This document shows positions 1 to 5,858 of a DNA stretch of 5,916 bases, piece after piece (position 1 is the stretch's first letter; every line of letters starts with the position of its first letter). Under the pieces are notes generated by a model. It ran no database searches, was not told where the DNA came from, and worked only from the letters and a program-made list of their open reading frames with translations. The stretch is taken from assembly GCA_947176785.1 (NCBI GenBank), contig CAMWSA010000252.1, positions 1 to 5,916 on the forward strand, written 5' to 3'. The stretch is from an uncultured Lachnospiraceae bacterium (GTDB lineage: Bacteria; Bacillota; Clostridia; Lachnospirales; Lachnospiraceae). The position numbers and the translations under genes are program-made.

Positions 1-2
1 TG

Positions 3-152
3 GCAGGGCGAAGCCGGCAGAGTGAAGCCGGGAATGTGGCAGGGCGAAGCCGGCAAAGTGAAGCCGGCAAAGTGAAGCCGGGAAGCCGGCAGAGTGAAGC
101 CGGCAGAGTGAAGCCGGGAATGTGGCAGGGCGAAGCCGGCAGAGCGAAACCG
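3..152. repeat. 14-bp minisatellite (GCARRGYGAAGCCG units)
   Basis: Nine copies of a 14-bp unit, GCARRGYGAAGCCG, start at 3, 17, 39, 53, 67, 89, 103, 125 and 139. They are interrupted at 31, 81 and 117 by 8-bp spacers (GGAATGTG, GGAAGCCG, GGAATGTG), which gives higher-order blocks of 36 and 50 bp. Positions 10-55 and 96-141 are identical over 46 bp, so copies were duplicated recently as blocks. Degenerate AAGCCGG-like pieces continue to about 190. The array starts at the window edge and probably extends upstream. The unit is not a multiple of three, so it does not encode a regular peptide repeat. It most likely lies between genes, although frame 1 is open from base 1 to a TGA at 73-75 and could be the tail of an upstream gene. 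Confidence 0.9.
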
Positions 153-198
153 GAAAGAGGAGCCGGTCAAAGCCGGAAAAGAGGGGACGGCCCGGTGT

Positions 199-203
199 GG
201 AGG
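199..203 (+). promoter_or_regulatory. ribosome binding site GGAGG, fixes start of the Hsp70-like gene
   Basis: GGAGG lies six bases before the ATG at 210. The in-frame GTG at 36 sits inside the minisatellite and has no comparable site. The Hsp70-type phosphate-1 motif begins only a few codons after 210. Both points favour 210 as the start. Confidence 0.75.
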
Positions 204-209
204 TGTGGT

Positions 210-2582
210 ATGCTGGGAGCAGCAGGTGACAAGATTATCATTGGTTATGATCTGGGGAATGTGTTTTCCCAGATCAGCTACTCCTACCTGTCTCAGGACA
301 GCGAGGTGGAGACCCTGTCCTGTGTGGCGGGGGAGGAACATTATAATATCCCCACTGTGCTGTGCAAACGCCAGGGCACGGGGCAGTGGTTCTTTGGCAG
401 AGAGGCGTTGCGGTTTTCGCAGGAATATCCCGGGGAGGCCATCCTGGTGGAAAGCCTTGTGGATCTGGCAGTGGCCGGAGAACAGGTATTGATAGACGGG
501 GAAAGCTATGAGCCGGTGGCACTGCTCACCCTGTTTATGAAGAGAAGCCTGGGACTGCTGTCTCTGGTGTCCGCACCGGAGCGGATTGTGGCGATGATGA
601 TCACATGCAGGAAGCTGGACGGTATTCTGATCCAGGTGTTGAATCAGACGGTGCTGGGGCTGGGCCTGGGCTATACCAGGGTGTATTATCAGAGCTATGC
701 GGAGAGCTTCTATGATTATATGCTCTACCAGTCCAGGGACTTGTGGGCCTGCCAGACGGTGCTGTTTGACTACCGGGAGGATGGGATCTACAGTATGCGC
801 ATGGAGTGCAATAAACGGACAACTCCGATTGTGGCCTATGTCCACCAGTGGGTCTATCCTTTTTGCGGGGAAAGCTGCCTGCCTGATGTAAGCGGCCTGG
901 AGGGAGAGCGTCTGGCCCGGCTGGACAGGGATTTGCTGGAGGTGGTATGTCAGGAATGCGAGAAGGGTACGGTGTCATCGGTTTATCTGATCGGTGAGAG
1001 CTTTGCCGGGGAGTGGATGCCCCAGAGCCTGCAATATCTCTGTAAGGGCAGGCGCGTGTTCCAGGGGGTGAACCTGTACAGCAAAGGAGCCGTCTATTGC
1101 CTGCTGGACAAGCATTTTGGAAGCAAGGCAGGCAAGGAGCATGTGTTTCTGGGCGGCGACAAGTTAAAGTACAATATTGGCATGAAGGTGCTTCGCCAGG
1201 GAGAGGAATCCTATTATGCCCTTTTGGACGCAGGGGAGAACTGGTATGAATCGGAGTACTGCTGCGAACTATATGTCCGCAGGGCTTCCTATATCCGTTT
1301 GACAATTACGCCCCTGATCGCCGGAGGCGTGGCCGCAGTGCCCCTCTCCCTGGGGGAACTGCCTCAGGAGCAGGGGACGGAGGAACTGGGGTACTGCGAA
1401 CTCTCCAGAATCAGAATGAGGCTGTATCTGGAGGGGGAAAGGCTGCTCTGTGTGGAATTGGAGGATCTGGGCTTCGGCGAAATCCGCCCGGCTACACAGA
1501 TCACATGGAGACAGCGTATCACCTGCGGGGACAGCAGGACGGAGGAGACCGGGGGGGCAGCCCCGGGCAATGCCGGGGGCCCGAACCGGGGCAACGCACA
1601 GGATCGGGATTATACGCAGAGCAACGCCCGGGATCGGGACTATGCTCCAGACGATGACCGGGGGATAGCCCAGGACGAGGCGGCAGTCATGGTCTGCGTG
1701 GGAGATTACGCCCAGGAGCCCTATGTGCTGCCCAAGCTGGGGGTGCGGGTATATTGCATGGAGGAGTTGTGTTATTGTCTGAAGGAGAACGCATTTCTGC
1801 TGGATTGTTCGGTTATGAACGACGGGCTGTTGGATTTTATCGGAAAGGACTGCCAGCTGCCGGGACTGGCGCAGGCATTGCAGCCGCTGGCGCGCAGGCA
1901 GGAATCCCTCAGTGATTTTGTGGGTCGGATTATGACCTATGTGGGTTTGTACGGCCCGGAGACGGTCAGGCAGGTGGAGGAGACACTGAAGGCGGGATCG
2001 GGGCTGTCGGATTATGAGAAGCTGAAATTGCAGACGGACCATCTGGCGGAGCAGAAGCGATATGAGGAGGCCCTGAAGTCCTATGACCGGCTGCTGGCGC
2101 GCATCCGGGAGAATCAGGAGATGGAGGTGCCTGTACTGCAGGCGTTACAGGCGGACATCCTGCACAATAAGGGGGTGATCCATGCCAGGCAGATGCTTTA
2201 CGGGCAGGCGGCGGAGTACTTTTACCAGGCGTGGAAGACCGGCGGGGAGCGGCAGGATTATTTTGCGGATTATCTGGCAGCCAGGAGAATGCAGCTTCCG
2301 GAGCGGGATTATGTGTCCCTGGTGGCGGAGTGTCCGGAGCAGTACCGAGCTTCCCTGGAACTGGAGCGGTCCCTGGAGGTCACGGAGCTGGCATGGCGGG
2401 ACACTCCGGAGTACAAGCGTCTGGCGCAGCTGCGGGCCCGCAGGGCCGGAGGGGAGCTTTCGGAATACTGTGAGGAAACGGACCGGATCCTACAGGCGCT
2501 GAAGAATGATTACCGCAAATGGACCGGTGGGAAAAGGATATCCAGGGAAGTTGCAGAGCCCGCAGGGGCAGGAAAGAGGTAG
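210..2582 (+). CDS. divergent Hsp70-like protein with C-terminal TPR-like region (DUF5716-type)
   Basis: A protein of 790 residues, probably cytoplasmic since no signal peptide or membrane segment is seen. In Hsp70 order it shows: a phosphate-1-like stretch IIIGYDLGNVFSQISY (9-24); NIPTVL (46-51) and FFGREA (61-66), matching the IPS and VGEAA regions; ESYEP (98-102); VLFDYREDGIYSMRME (184-199) at the phosphate-2 position; VYLIGE (258-263) followed by GVN (286-288) and KGAV (292-295) as the adenosine region. A beta-rich segment (about 305-435) with PLSLGELP (378-385) and VELEDLGFGEI resembles the Hsp70 substrate-binding beta domain. A low-complexity linker (about 440-487) follows, then a conserved-looking block (GVRVYCMEELCY) and TPR-like helices (about 603-700). 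The GGGT of the phosphate-2 loop is replaced by REDG, so ATP hydrolysis is doubtful. The family name DUF5716 is from memory. The downstream membrane protein gene is three bases away. Function is unknown; chaperone-like adaptor or scaffold is inference. Confidence 0.82.
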   Translation: MLGAAGDKIIIGYDLGNVFSQISYSYLSQDSEVETLSCVAGEEHYNIPTVLCKRQGTGQWFFGREALRFSQEYPGEAILVESLVDLAVAGEQVLIDGESYEPVALLTLFMKRSLGLLSLVSAPERIVAMMITCRKLDGILIQVLNQTVLGLGLGYTRVYYQSYAESFYDYMLYQSRDLWACQTVLFDYREDGIYSMRMECNKRTTPIVAYVHQWVYPFCGESCLPDVSGLEGERLARLDRDLLEVVCQECEKGTVSSVYLIGESFAGEWMPQSLQYLCKGRRVFQGVNLYSKGAVYCLLDKHFGSKAGKEHVFLGGDKLKYNIGMKVLRQGEESYYALLDAGENWYESEYCCELYVRRASYIRLTITPLIAGGVAAVPLSLGELPQEQGTEELGYCELSRIRMRLYLEGERLLCVELEDLGFGEIRPATQITWRQRITCGDSRTEETGGAAPGNAGGPNRGNAQDRDYTQSNARDRDYAPDDDRGIAQDEAAVMVCVGDYAQEPYVLPKLGVRVYCMEELCYCLKENAFLLDCSVMNDGLLDFIGKDCQLPGLAQALQPLARRQESLSDFVGRIMTYVGLYGPETVRQVEETLKAGSGLSDYEKLKLQTDHLAEQKRYEEALKSYDRLLARIRENQEMEVPVLQALQADILHNKGVIHARQMLYGQAAEYFYQAWKTGGERQDYFADYLAARRMQLPERDYVSLVAECPEQYRASLELERSLEVTELAWRDTPEYKRLAQLRARRAGGELSEYCEETDRILQALKNDYRKWTGGKRISREVAEPAGAGKR
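1551..1591 (+). other. G-tract cluster in the linker-coding region (possible G-quadruplex)
   Basis: Four G runs of 7, 3, 5 and 4 bases (1551-1557, 1565-1567, 1575-1579, 1588-1591) are separated by loops of 7, 7 and 8 bases on the coding strand. They encode the Gly/Pro/Ala-rich start of the linker. The pattern fits a G-quadruplex-forming sequence, and the G7 run is a possible slippage site. No function is shown. Ordinary G-rich codons in a linker are an equally simple explanation. Confidence 0.45.
1590..1649 (+). repeat. imperfect 30-bp tandem duplication encoding a 10-residue repeat
   Basis: Bases 1590-1619 and 1620-1649 are two in-frame 30-bp copies encoding GNAQDRDYTQ and SNARDRDYAP (residues 461-470 and 471-480). 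The shared core is NA-x-DRDY. They form the centre of the linker between the Hsp70-like part and the C-terminal region, and suggest that the linker length evolves by in-frame slippage. Confidence 0.75.
2575..2579 (+). promoter_or_regulatory. ribosome binding site AGAGG overlapping the end of the upstream gene
   Basis: AGAGG ends directly before the TAG stop (2580-2582) of the Hsp70-like gene and lies six bases before the TTG at 2586. The site is inside the upstream coding sequence, so ribosomes terminating there could re-initiate at once. This points to translational coupling of the two genes. Confidence 0.65.
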
Positions 2583-2585
2583 GAA

Positions 2586-3770
2586 TTGAAGATTCTGGAT
2601 TTTTTTAAAAAGATATTTACCTCCCGGGGCAGGAGGAAAGCCCAGGAAGGGGAATGGGAGAAGCTGGTAAACGCCAGGGGGGGTGTGGATTTTGAGCAGG
2701 AGGAGGAGCGCACCCGGTATGTGACGGACTGCCTGGAGCAGATTGCGGAGGCATCTCAGGAATTGGAGATGCTGCAGGGGGAATACAGCAGGGTATCGGC
2801 GTACCTGACGGATCTGGAGGAGTTGGAGGCGTTGCCCGATCAGGAGAAGGAGACGCTGGAGATCACTGCCCGGAAGCTGCAAAATATGGAGAGGGAGTAT
2901 GAGAACTTCACCCAGCGCAAGAACCGGATGGATGACGCAGTCTATTATCAGATGAAAAATCGGGAATCGGAGATGGAGGAGGGAATTGAAAAAATCCGAA
3001 AAACCGAACATTATGGCACACTGGTGAAGCAGGACATGCAGCGCCTGGAGGGGGAGAGGCTTGCCTACGAGTACCGGAAGAACGAGCTGCACGGCATTCT
3101 GGAGAACCAGCGGGGGATGGCGGTGATCTTCCTGACGGCCCTGGTGATCTGCCTGCTCCTGTTGGCAGTGCTGCAGTTCGGCCTTGGGATGCAGACCCAG
3201 ATTGGCTACTTTATCGCAGTGCTGGCGGCGGCACTGGCACTGACGATCCTGGCGGTGAAGCATATGGACGCGGATCGGGAGATGGACCGGGTGCTGCGGG
3301 ATGCCAGGAGGCTGGTCAAACTCCAGAACAAGGTGAAGATCCGCTATGTGAACAATAAGAACCTTTTGGATTATTACTATATCAAGTATGATGTGGACAG
3401 CGGAAAAAAACTGGAGAAGCTGTATCATCAGTACCTGGATGAGAAGGAGCAGCGCAAGCAGTTTGCGGAGACGGAGGCCAGGCGGGAATATTACCACAAA
3501 CAGCTGCTGGCCCAGCTGGGGCATTATCACATCCAGTATCCGGAGCAGCTGTCGGGGAACGTGTCTGTGATCCTGGATCACAGAGAGCAGGTGGAACGGC
3601 GGCATGAGTTGGTTCTGCGCAGACAGTCCCTGCGCAAGCAGATGGATTACAACGCCTCGGTGGCCGGGGAAGCGAAGCAGGAAATTAAGGATATCGTGAT
3701 GGCCTATCCCCGCTTTGCCTTGGAAATCACGGAGATGGTGGACCGGTACGACGAAGGGTACAGGAGGTGA
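2586..3770 (+). CDS. coiled-coil protein with central two-helix membrane hairpin
   Basis: A protein of 394 residues starting at TTG. I do not know a function for it, though it looks like a conserved Lachnospiraceae hypothetical protein. It has a short basic/aromatic amphipathic start (MKILDFFKKIF), then a Glu/Lys/Arg/Leu-rich helical region with coiled-coil character (about 40-175). Two hydrophobic segments follow, about 178-199 (starting GMAVIFLTALVI) and 206-226 (starting IGYFIAVLAAAL), split by a short loop. A second charged helical region (about 235-394) is rich in Tyr and basic residues. With one hairpin and no signal peptide, both long arms should face the same side, most likely the cytoplasm. 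The gene begins three bases after the Hsp70-like gene, with its ribosome binding site at that gene's end. A shared membrane-associated complex is inferred from this arrangement. No enzymatic motif is seen. Confidence 0.85.
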   Translation: MKILDFFKKIFTSRGRRKAQEGEWEKLVNARGGVDFEQEEERTRYVTDCLEQIAEASQELEMLQGEYSRVSAYLTDLEELEALPDQEKETLEITARKLQNMEREYENFTQRKNRMDDAVYYQMKNRESEMEEGIEKIRKTEHYGTLVKQDMQRLEGERLAYEYRKNELHGILENQRGMAVIFLTALVICLLLLAVLQFGLGMQTQIGYFIAVLAAALALTILAVKHMDADREMDRVLRDARRLVKLQNKVKIRYVNNKNLLDYYYIKYDVDSGKKLEKLYHQYLDEKEQRKQFAETEARREYYHKQLLAQLGHYHIQYPEQLSGNVSVILDHREQVERRHELVLRRQSLRKQMDYNASVAGEAKQEIKDIVMAYPRFALEITEMVDRYDEGYRR

Positions 3771-3870
3771 GGGATTTTTCCAGTGTTTTTTCGGAGGACG
3801 GCCCTCTGTCTGGCAGATATGTGACGAAAGAGAAAGACTGAGAGTGAAATGTACCGGAAAAAGTGGGAAA

Positions 3871-3876
3871 GAGAGG
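3871..3876 (+). promoter_or_regulatory. ribosome binding site GAGAGG before the AAA-ATPase fragment
   Basis: GAGAGG lies six bases before the ATG at 3883. The site is good enough for the fragment to be translated as a short protein even though it is only a piece of its family. Confidence 0.5.
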
Positions 3877-3882
3877 TATATC

Positions 3883-4086
3883 ATGGCCAGAGCGATAAGT
3901 TGGTCTATTCTTAATTTCCTGGATAAAAAAATGGTGGGAGCCTATTGGGTCAATACCAGTTCCAACAGGCTGATCAGCAAGCTACTCCGGGAGGGCAATC
4001 CCAATGTGAAGAAGGATTTTGAAGAGTTGCTTAGGGGAAGAGTGCTGGAACTGGAGATAGACGAGCAGGTAAAACGTTTGGGTTAG
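3883..4086 (+). pseudogene. fragment of an AAA-ATPase-like / PD-(D/E)XK family protein
   Basis: The 67 codons read SILNFLDKKMVGAYWVNTSS and continue with SNRLISKLLREGNPNVKKDF and a closing LELEIDEQV. This matches the middle of the long (about 500-residue) AAA-ATPase-like proteins (PF09820 with PF08011), where a PWSILNFLDK..YWVNTSSN..I.KL segment lies between the ATPase part and the C-terminal nuclease-like part. The Walker motifs expected upstream and the nuclease-like residues expected downstream are both absent. The matching stretch starts just after the ATG and stops right after IDEQV, so both ends look cut by deletion. A good ribosome binding site precedes the ATG, so a short product may still be made. 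A recently evolved small protein is possible but less likely than a relic. The family assignment is by recognition. Confidence 0.7.
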
Positions 4087-4109
4087 GGATTAAAAAGATG
4101 TGAAGAACC

Positions 4110-4114
4110 AGGAG
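4110..4114 (+). promoter_or_regulatory. ribosome binding site AGGAG, favours the ATG at 4121
   Basis: AGGAG lies six bases before the ATG at 4121. The alternative in-frame starts are GTG at 4100 and ATG at 4115; the second almost touches the site and the first is upstream of it. The site therefore supports 4121. Confidence 0.7.
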
Positions 4115-4120
4115 ATGAAT

Positions 4121-4756
4121 ATGGCACAGCCAATGATGCATTTACTGATTGCGGATAAAATATATACAGAAAAATCCGGTTCAATCGGTTCCTATGGTGA
4201 TTTCCTGTTAGGAAGTATTGCTCCGGATGCGGTACATGTAAAAGAGAATTATACAAGAGAAATGAAGGACATATCACATTACAGATTTGACAGCAGCAGT
4301 TCTGTCAGCCATTTTGATCCCTTTTTTTATGAATACCGCACTGCCGAAAATAAGGATTTTTTAGTCGGCTATCTTGTTCACCTGCTCTCCGATATGGTAT
4401 GGTATCATTCTGTCAGGGCACCATTTAAAGAAGAATTCCGGAAAGCGCCATCACAGGATACGTCCATGAATGAGGCTTATTATACGGACTGTGAACAAAT
4501 AGAACAATTGATGTTTATGGAGAAGAATGCCCCTTGCATAATAGCCGCCATAAACCAGGGCAATGCATATGCATTAAAAGGATTGATCGACGCGGAGGAT
4601 GTTATGGCATGGAAAGAAAAGCTGATTTCTGATTACAACAACAGGAAAACCGTCTCGCCGCATACCAGATATATATCCGAACAACATATACGTGATTACA
4701 TAACAAACTGTGCCAGAGAATGTACAGAGTATATAGGTCATTTACCATACTTTTAA
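4121..4756 (+). CDS. zinc-dependent phospholipase C-like hydrolase
   Basis: A protein of 211 residues beginning MAQPMMHLLIADKIY. It fits the short bacterial relatives of zinc-dependent phospholipase C (PF00882-like), in which an early MHLLIA, a GxIAPDA, a KDxSHY and a GYLVHLLSD segment supply the metal ligands. Here these give H7, D36, H53, H87 and D91 as predicted zinc ligands. The segments appear in the expected order and all are present, so the protein looks intact. There is no signal peptide, so it probably acts in the cytoplasm, unlike secreted clostridial phospholipases. The substrate is unknown and phospholipid cleavage should not be assumed. The gene starts 34 bases after the AAA-ATPase fragment and is clearly more A+T-rich than the two large genes upstream, which suggests a separate origin. 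The start at 4121 is chosen on the ribosome binding site; GTG at 4100 would add seven residues. Confidence 0.7.
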   Translation: MAQPMMHLLIADKIYTEKSGSIGSYGDFLLGSIAPDAVHVKENYTREMKDISHYRFDSSSSVSHFDPFFYEYRTAENKDFLVGYLVHLLSDMVWYHSVRAPFKEEFRKAPSQDTSMNEAYYTDCEQIEQLMFMEKNAPCIIAAINQGNAYALKGLIDAEDVMAWKEKLISDYNNRKTVSPHTRYISEQHIRDYITNCARECTEYIGHLPYF

Positions 4757-4917
4757 GACGGATATTGACCTGTTATGGGCAAATGATTTTCATGATGGAG
4801 GGCGAAATGGAAAGAGTGGTAATCCGTGAAAATGTATTCACAGAAACTTAATATTTTGGACTTCGCTGAAAAATATAAGGGGTTTTAGGTTTGGATGGAC
4901 GGGGGAGGATAAAAACA
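4757..4917 (+). other. intergenic spacer with possible decayed coding sequence
   Basis: This 161-base stretch has no convincing gene. From 4758 one frame reads TDIDLLWANDFHDGGRNGKS and stops soon after. Its WANDFHD matches residues 40-46 of the GNAT protein encoded downstream. Another frame (ATG at 4830) reads MYSQKLNILDFAEKYKGF and then stops at 4887. Neither has a ribosome binding site. They may be relics of a lost gene between the hydrolase and the small hypothetical protein. No clear promoter or terminator is seen. Confidence 0.4.
4904..4908 (+). promoter_or_regulatory. ribosome binding site GGAGG before a TTG start
   Basis: GGAGG ends nine bases before the TTG at 4918. The next in-frame ATG (4930) is 21 bases away, too far for this site, and the TTG at 4891 lies upstream of it. 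It therefore argues for 4918 as the start. Confidence 0.6.
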
Positions 4918-5262
4918 TTGGGTATATTAATGAAGCTACTTCAGCATATCATGGAGAAACAAAGCGACAGGATTCTGGAGGCTATGGAAAAAGTCAATAA
5001 TGGTGGAACCGTGGAGGATATTGATGTCATTGTCAGGGATTATCTGTATCTGATCCGAAAAACATATAAGGGACCGGAGATTCAAAAAATAACTCTTACA
5101 AATAACCCGTACTTAATCTATATTAATGGGGAGGAGTACGATTTCGATATTCTGATACGGCATAATAACCTGAGGGGGACAGAATGCAAAATGGAAATAG
5201 AGACGTTGATACATGAAGGGCTGCGCGACGAGGTGGAGCGGAGACTGAACGACGAATTTTAA
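4918..5262 (+). CDS. hypothetical protein, 114 residues
   Basis: I do not recognise a family. From the TTG start the protein is 114 residues, acidic, with no signal peptide or membrane segment. It has a helical N-terminal part (MKLLQHIMEKQSDRILEAME), a Val/Ile/Tyr-rich middle (DIDVIVRDYLYLIRKTY), a probable beta section (ITLTNNPYLIYINGEEYDFD) and a helical, charged C-terminus ending RDEVERRLNDEF. The frame is uninterrupted and has a good ribosome binding site, so it is probably real. The start is uncertain: ATG at 4930 gives 110 residues and TTG at 4891 gives 123. The acetyltransferase gene follows after 65 bases and may share a transcript. Small size and setting would allow an immunity or antitoxin-type role, but nothing in the sequence shows it. 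Confidence 0.65.
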   Translation: MGILMKLLQHIMEKQSDRILEAMEKVNNGGTVEDIDVIVRDYLYLIRKTYKGPEIQKITLTNNPYLIYINGEEYDFDILIRHNNLRGTECKMEIETLIHEGLRDEVERRLNDEF

Positions 5263-5327
5263 GAGAGATCAGAGACGGAAAAATGAGGGTTGAATGACAA
5301 TGGATAGCAAAGGGATCTGGGTGAAAA

Positions 5328-5858
5328 ATGAATATTGAGATGGTAAGATTAACCGATGAATACAGGGAGCAGCTGTTTGAGATGCTGACGGAATGGAAGA
5401 AGGATATCGTGGAAAATCATGCGGATATGTCTCCATGGAAAATATGGGCAAATGACTTTCATGATTTTGACCGTTACCTGAACGATCTGGATACAAAAGA
5501 CGGGGCTGAAAATGGCTGGGTTCCCGATACCACTTTATTTTGTCTGGATAAAGACAGAAATATTTTTGTGGGAGCGGTCAACATCCGCCACCGTTTAAAT
5601 GAGGAATTATTAAAAACGGGCGGTCATATAGGCGATGGGGTCCGGCCCAGTGAAAGAAAAAAGGGCTATGCGACAGCAATGATCGCTTTGGCACTGGGCG
5701 AGTGTAAAAAACTTGGCATCAGCAGAGTGCTGATGTGCTGCGACAAAGACAATGCCGGTTCCGTGAGATCGATCATAAAGAACGGCGGAGTATTGGAAAA
5801 TGAAGTGGAAGGAAACGGACATATTGTGCAACGCTACTGGATTCAGAACGGCAAATGA
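5328..5858 (+). CDS. GNAT family N-acetyltransferase
   Basis: A complete 176-residue acetyl-CoA-dependent acetyltransferase of the GNAT fold. The acetyl-CoA pyrophosphate-binding motif A is seen as GDGVRPSERKKGYA (102-115), with the RxxGYA signature at 110-115. It follows the beta strand VGAVNIRHRLN (81-91) and precedes the helix ATAMIALALGECKKLG. The next strand, VLMCCDKDNAGS (134-145), and the NGG bulge (152-154) match a widespread Firmicutes subgroup whose members share GWVP, IRHRLN, GGHIG, VRPSERxKGYA, CDKDN and QRYW. The substrate of that subgroup is not known to me; small-molecule or amino-group acetylation is only the general family role. An in-frame TGA at 5322-5324 excludes any longer start, and ATG 5328 is the first available. 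The ribosome binding site is weak, so ATG 5340 cannot be excluded. The gene follows the 114-residue hypothetical by 65 bases. Confidence 0.92.
   Translation: MNIEMVRLTDEYREQLFEMLTEWKKDIVENHADMSPWKIWANDFHDFDRYLNDLDTKDGAENGWVPDTTLFCLDKDRNIFVGAVNIRHRLNEELLKTGGHIGDGVRPSERKKGYATAMIALALGECKKLGISRVLMCCDKDNAGSVRSIIKNGGVLENEVEGNGHIVQRYWIQNGK

Noticed and set aside
3..152. CRISPR array
   Set aside because: Units are 14 bp and adjoining, with only three short and mostly identical 8-bp spacers. There are no unique spacers of CRISPR size.
205..492. Overlapping + strand frame with GTG at 205
   Set aside because: It would share the GGAGG at 199-203, but only one base separates it from the GTG. The product is Arg/Trp-rich and unlike a protein, and it overlaps the Hsp70-like gene.
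1269..2042. Minus-strand open frames within the Hsp70-like gene, including 601-1305
   Set aside because: Low-complexity products, no ribosome binding sites, and complete overlap with a gene that shows ordered family motifs.
3771..3882. Terminator after the gene pair (T-runs at about 3775-3790)
   Set aside because: The T-runs are not preceded by a stable stem, and the small GAGG/CCTC stem nearby has no T-run after it.
2490..3884. Long minus-strand open frame of 464 codons opposite the membrane-hairpin gene
   Set aside because: Its product is Leu/Gln/His/Pro-rich with no domain, and it mirrors a well-supported + strand gene. Codon bias of the real gene removes stops on the other strand.
4765..4793. 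Possible sigma-70 promoter: TTGACC at 4765-4770 and TTTCAT at 4788-4793
   Set aside because: The spacing is 17 bp, but the -10 matches only four of six bases and the stretch overlaps a possible coding relic. Too weak to call.
4851..4879. TATAAG at 4874-4879 as a -10 box for the 114-residue protein
   Set aside because: No acceptable -35 sequence lies 16-18 bases upstream.
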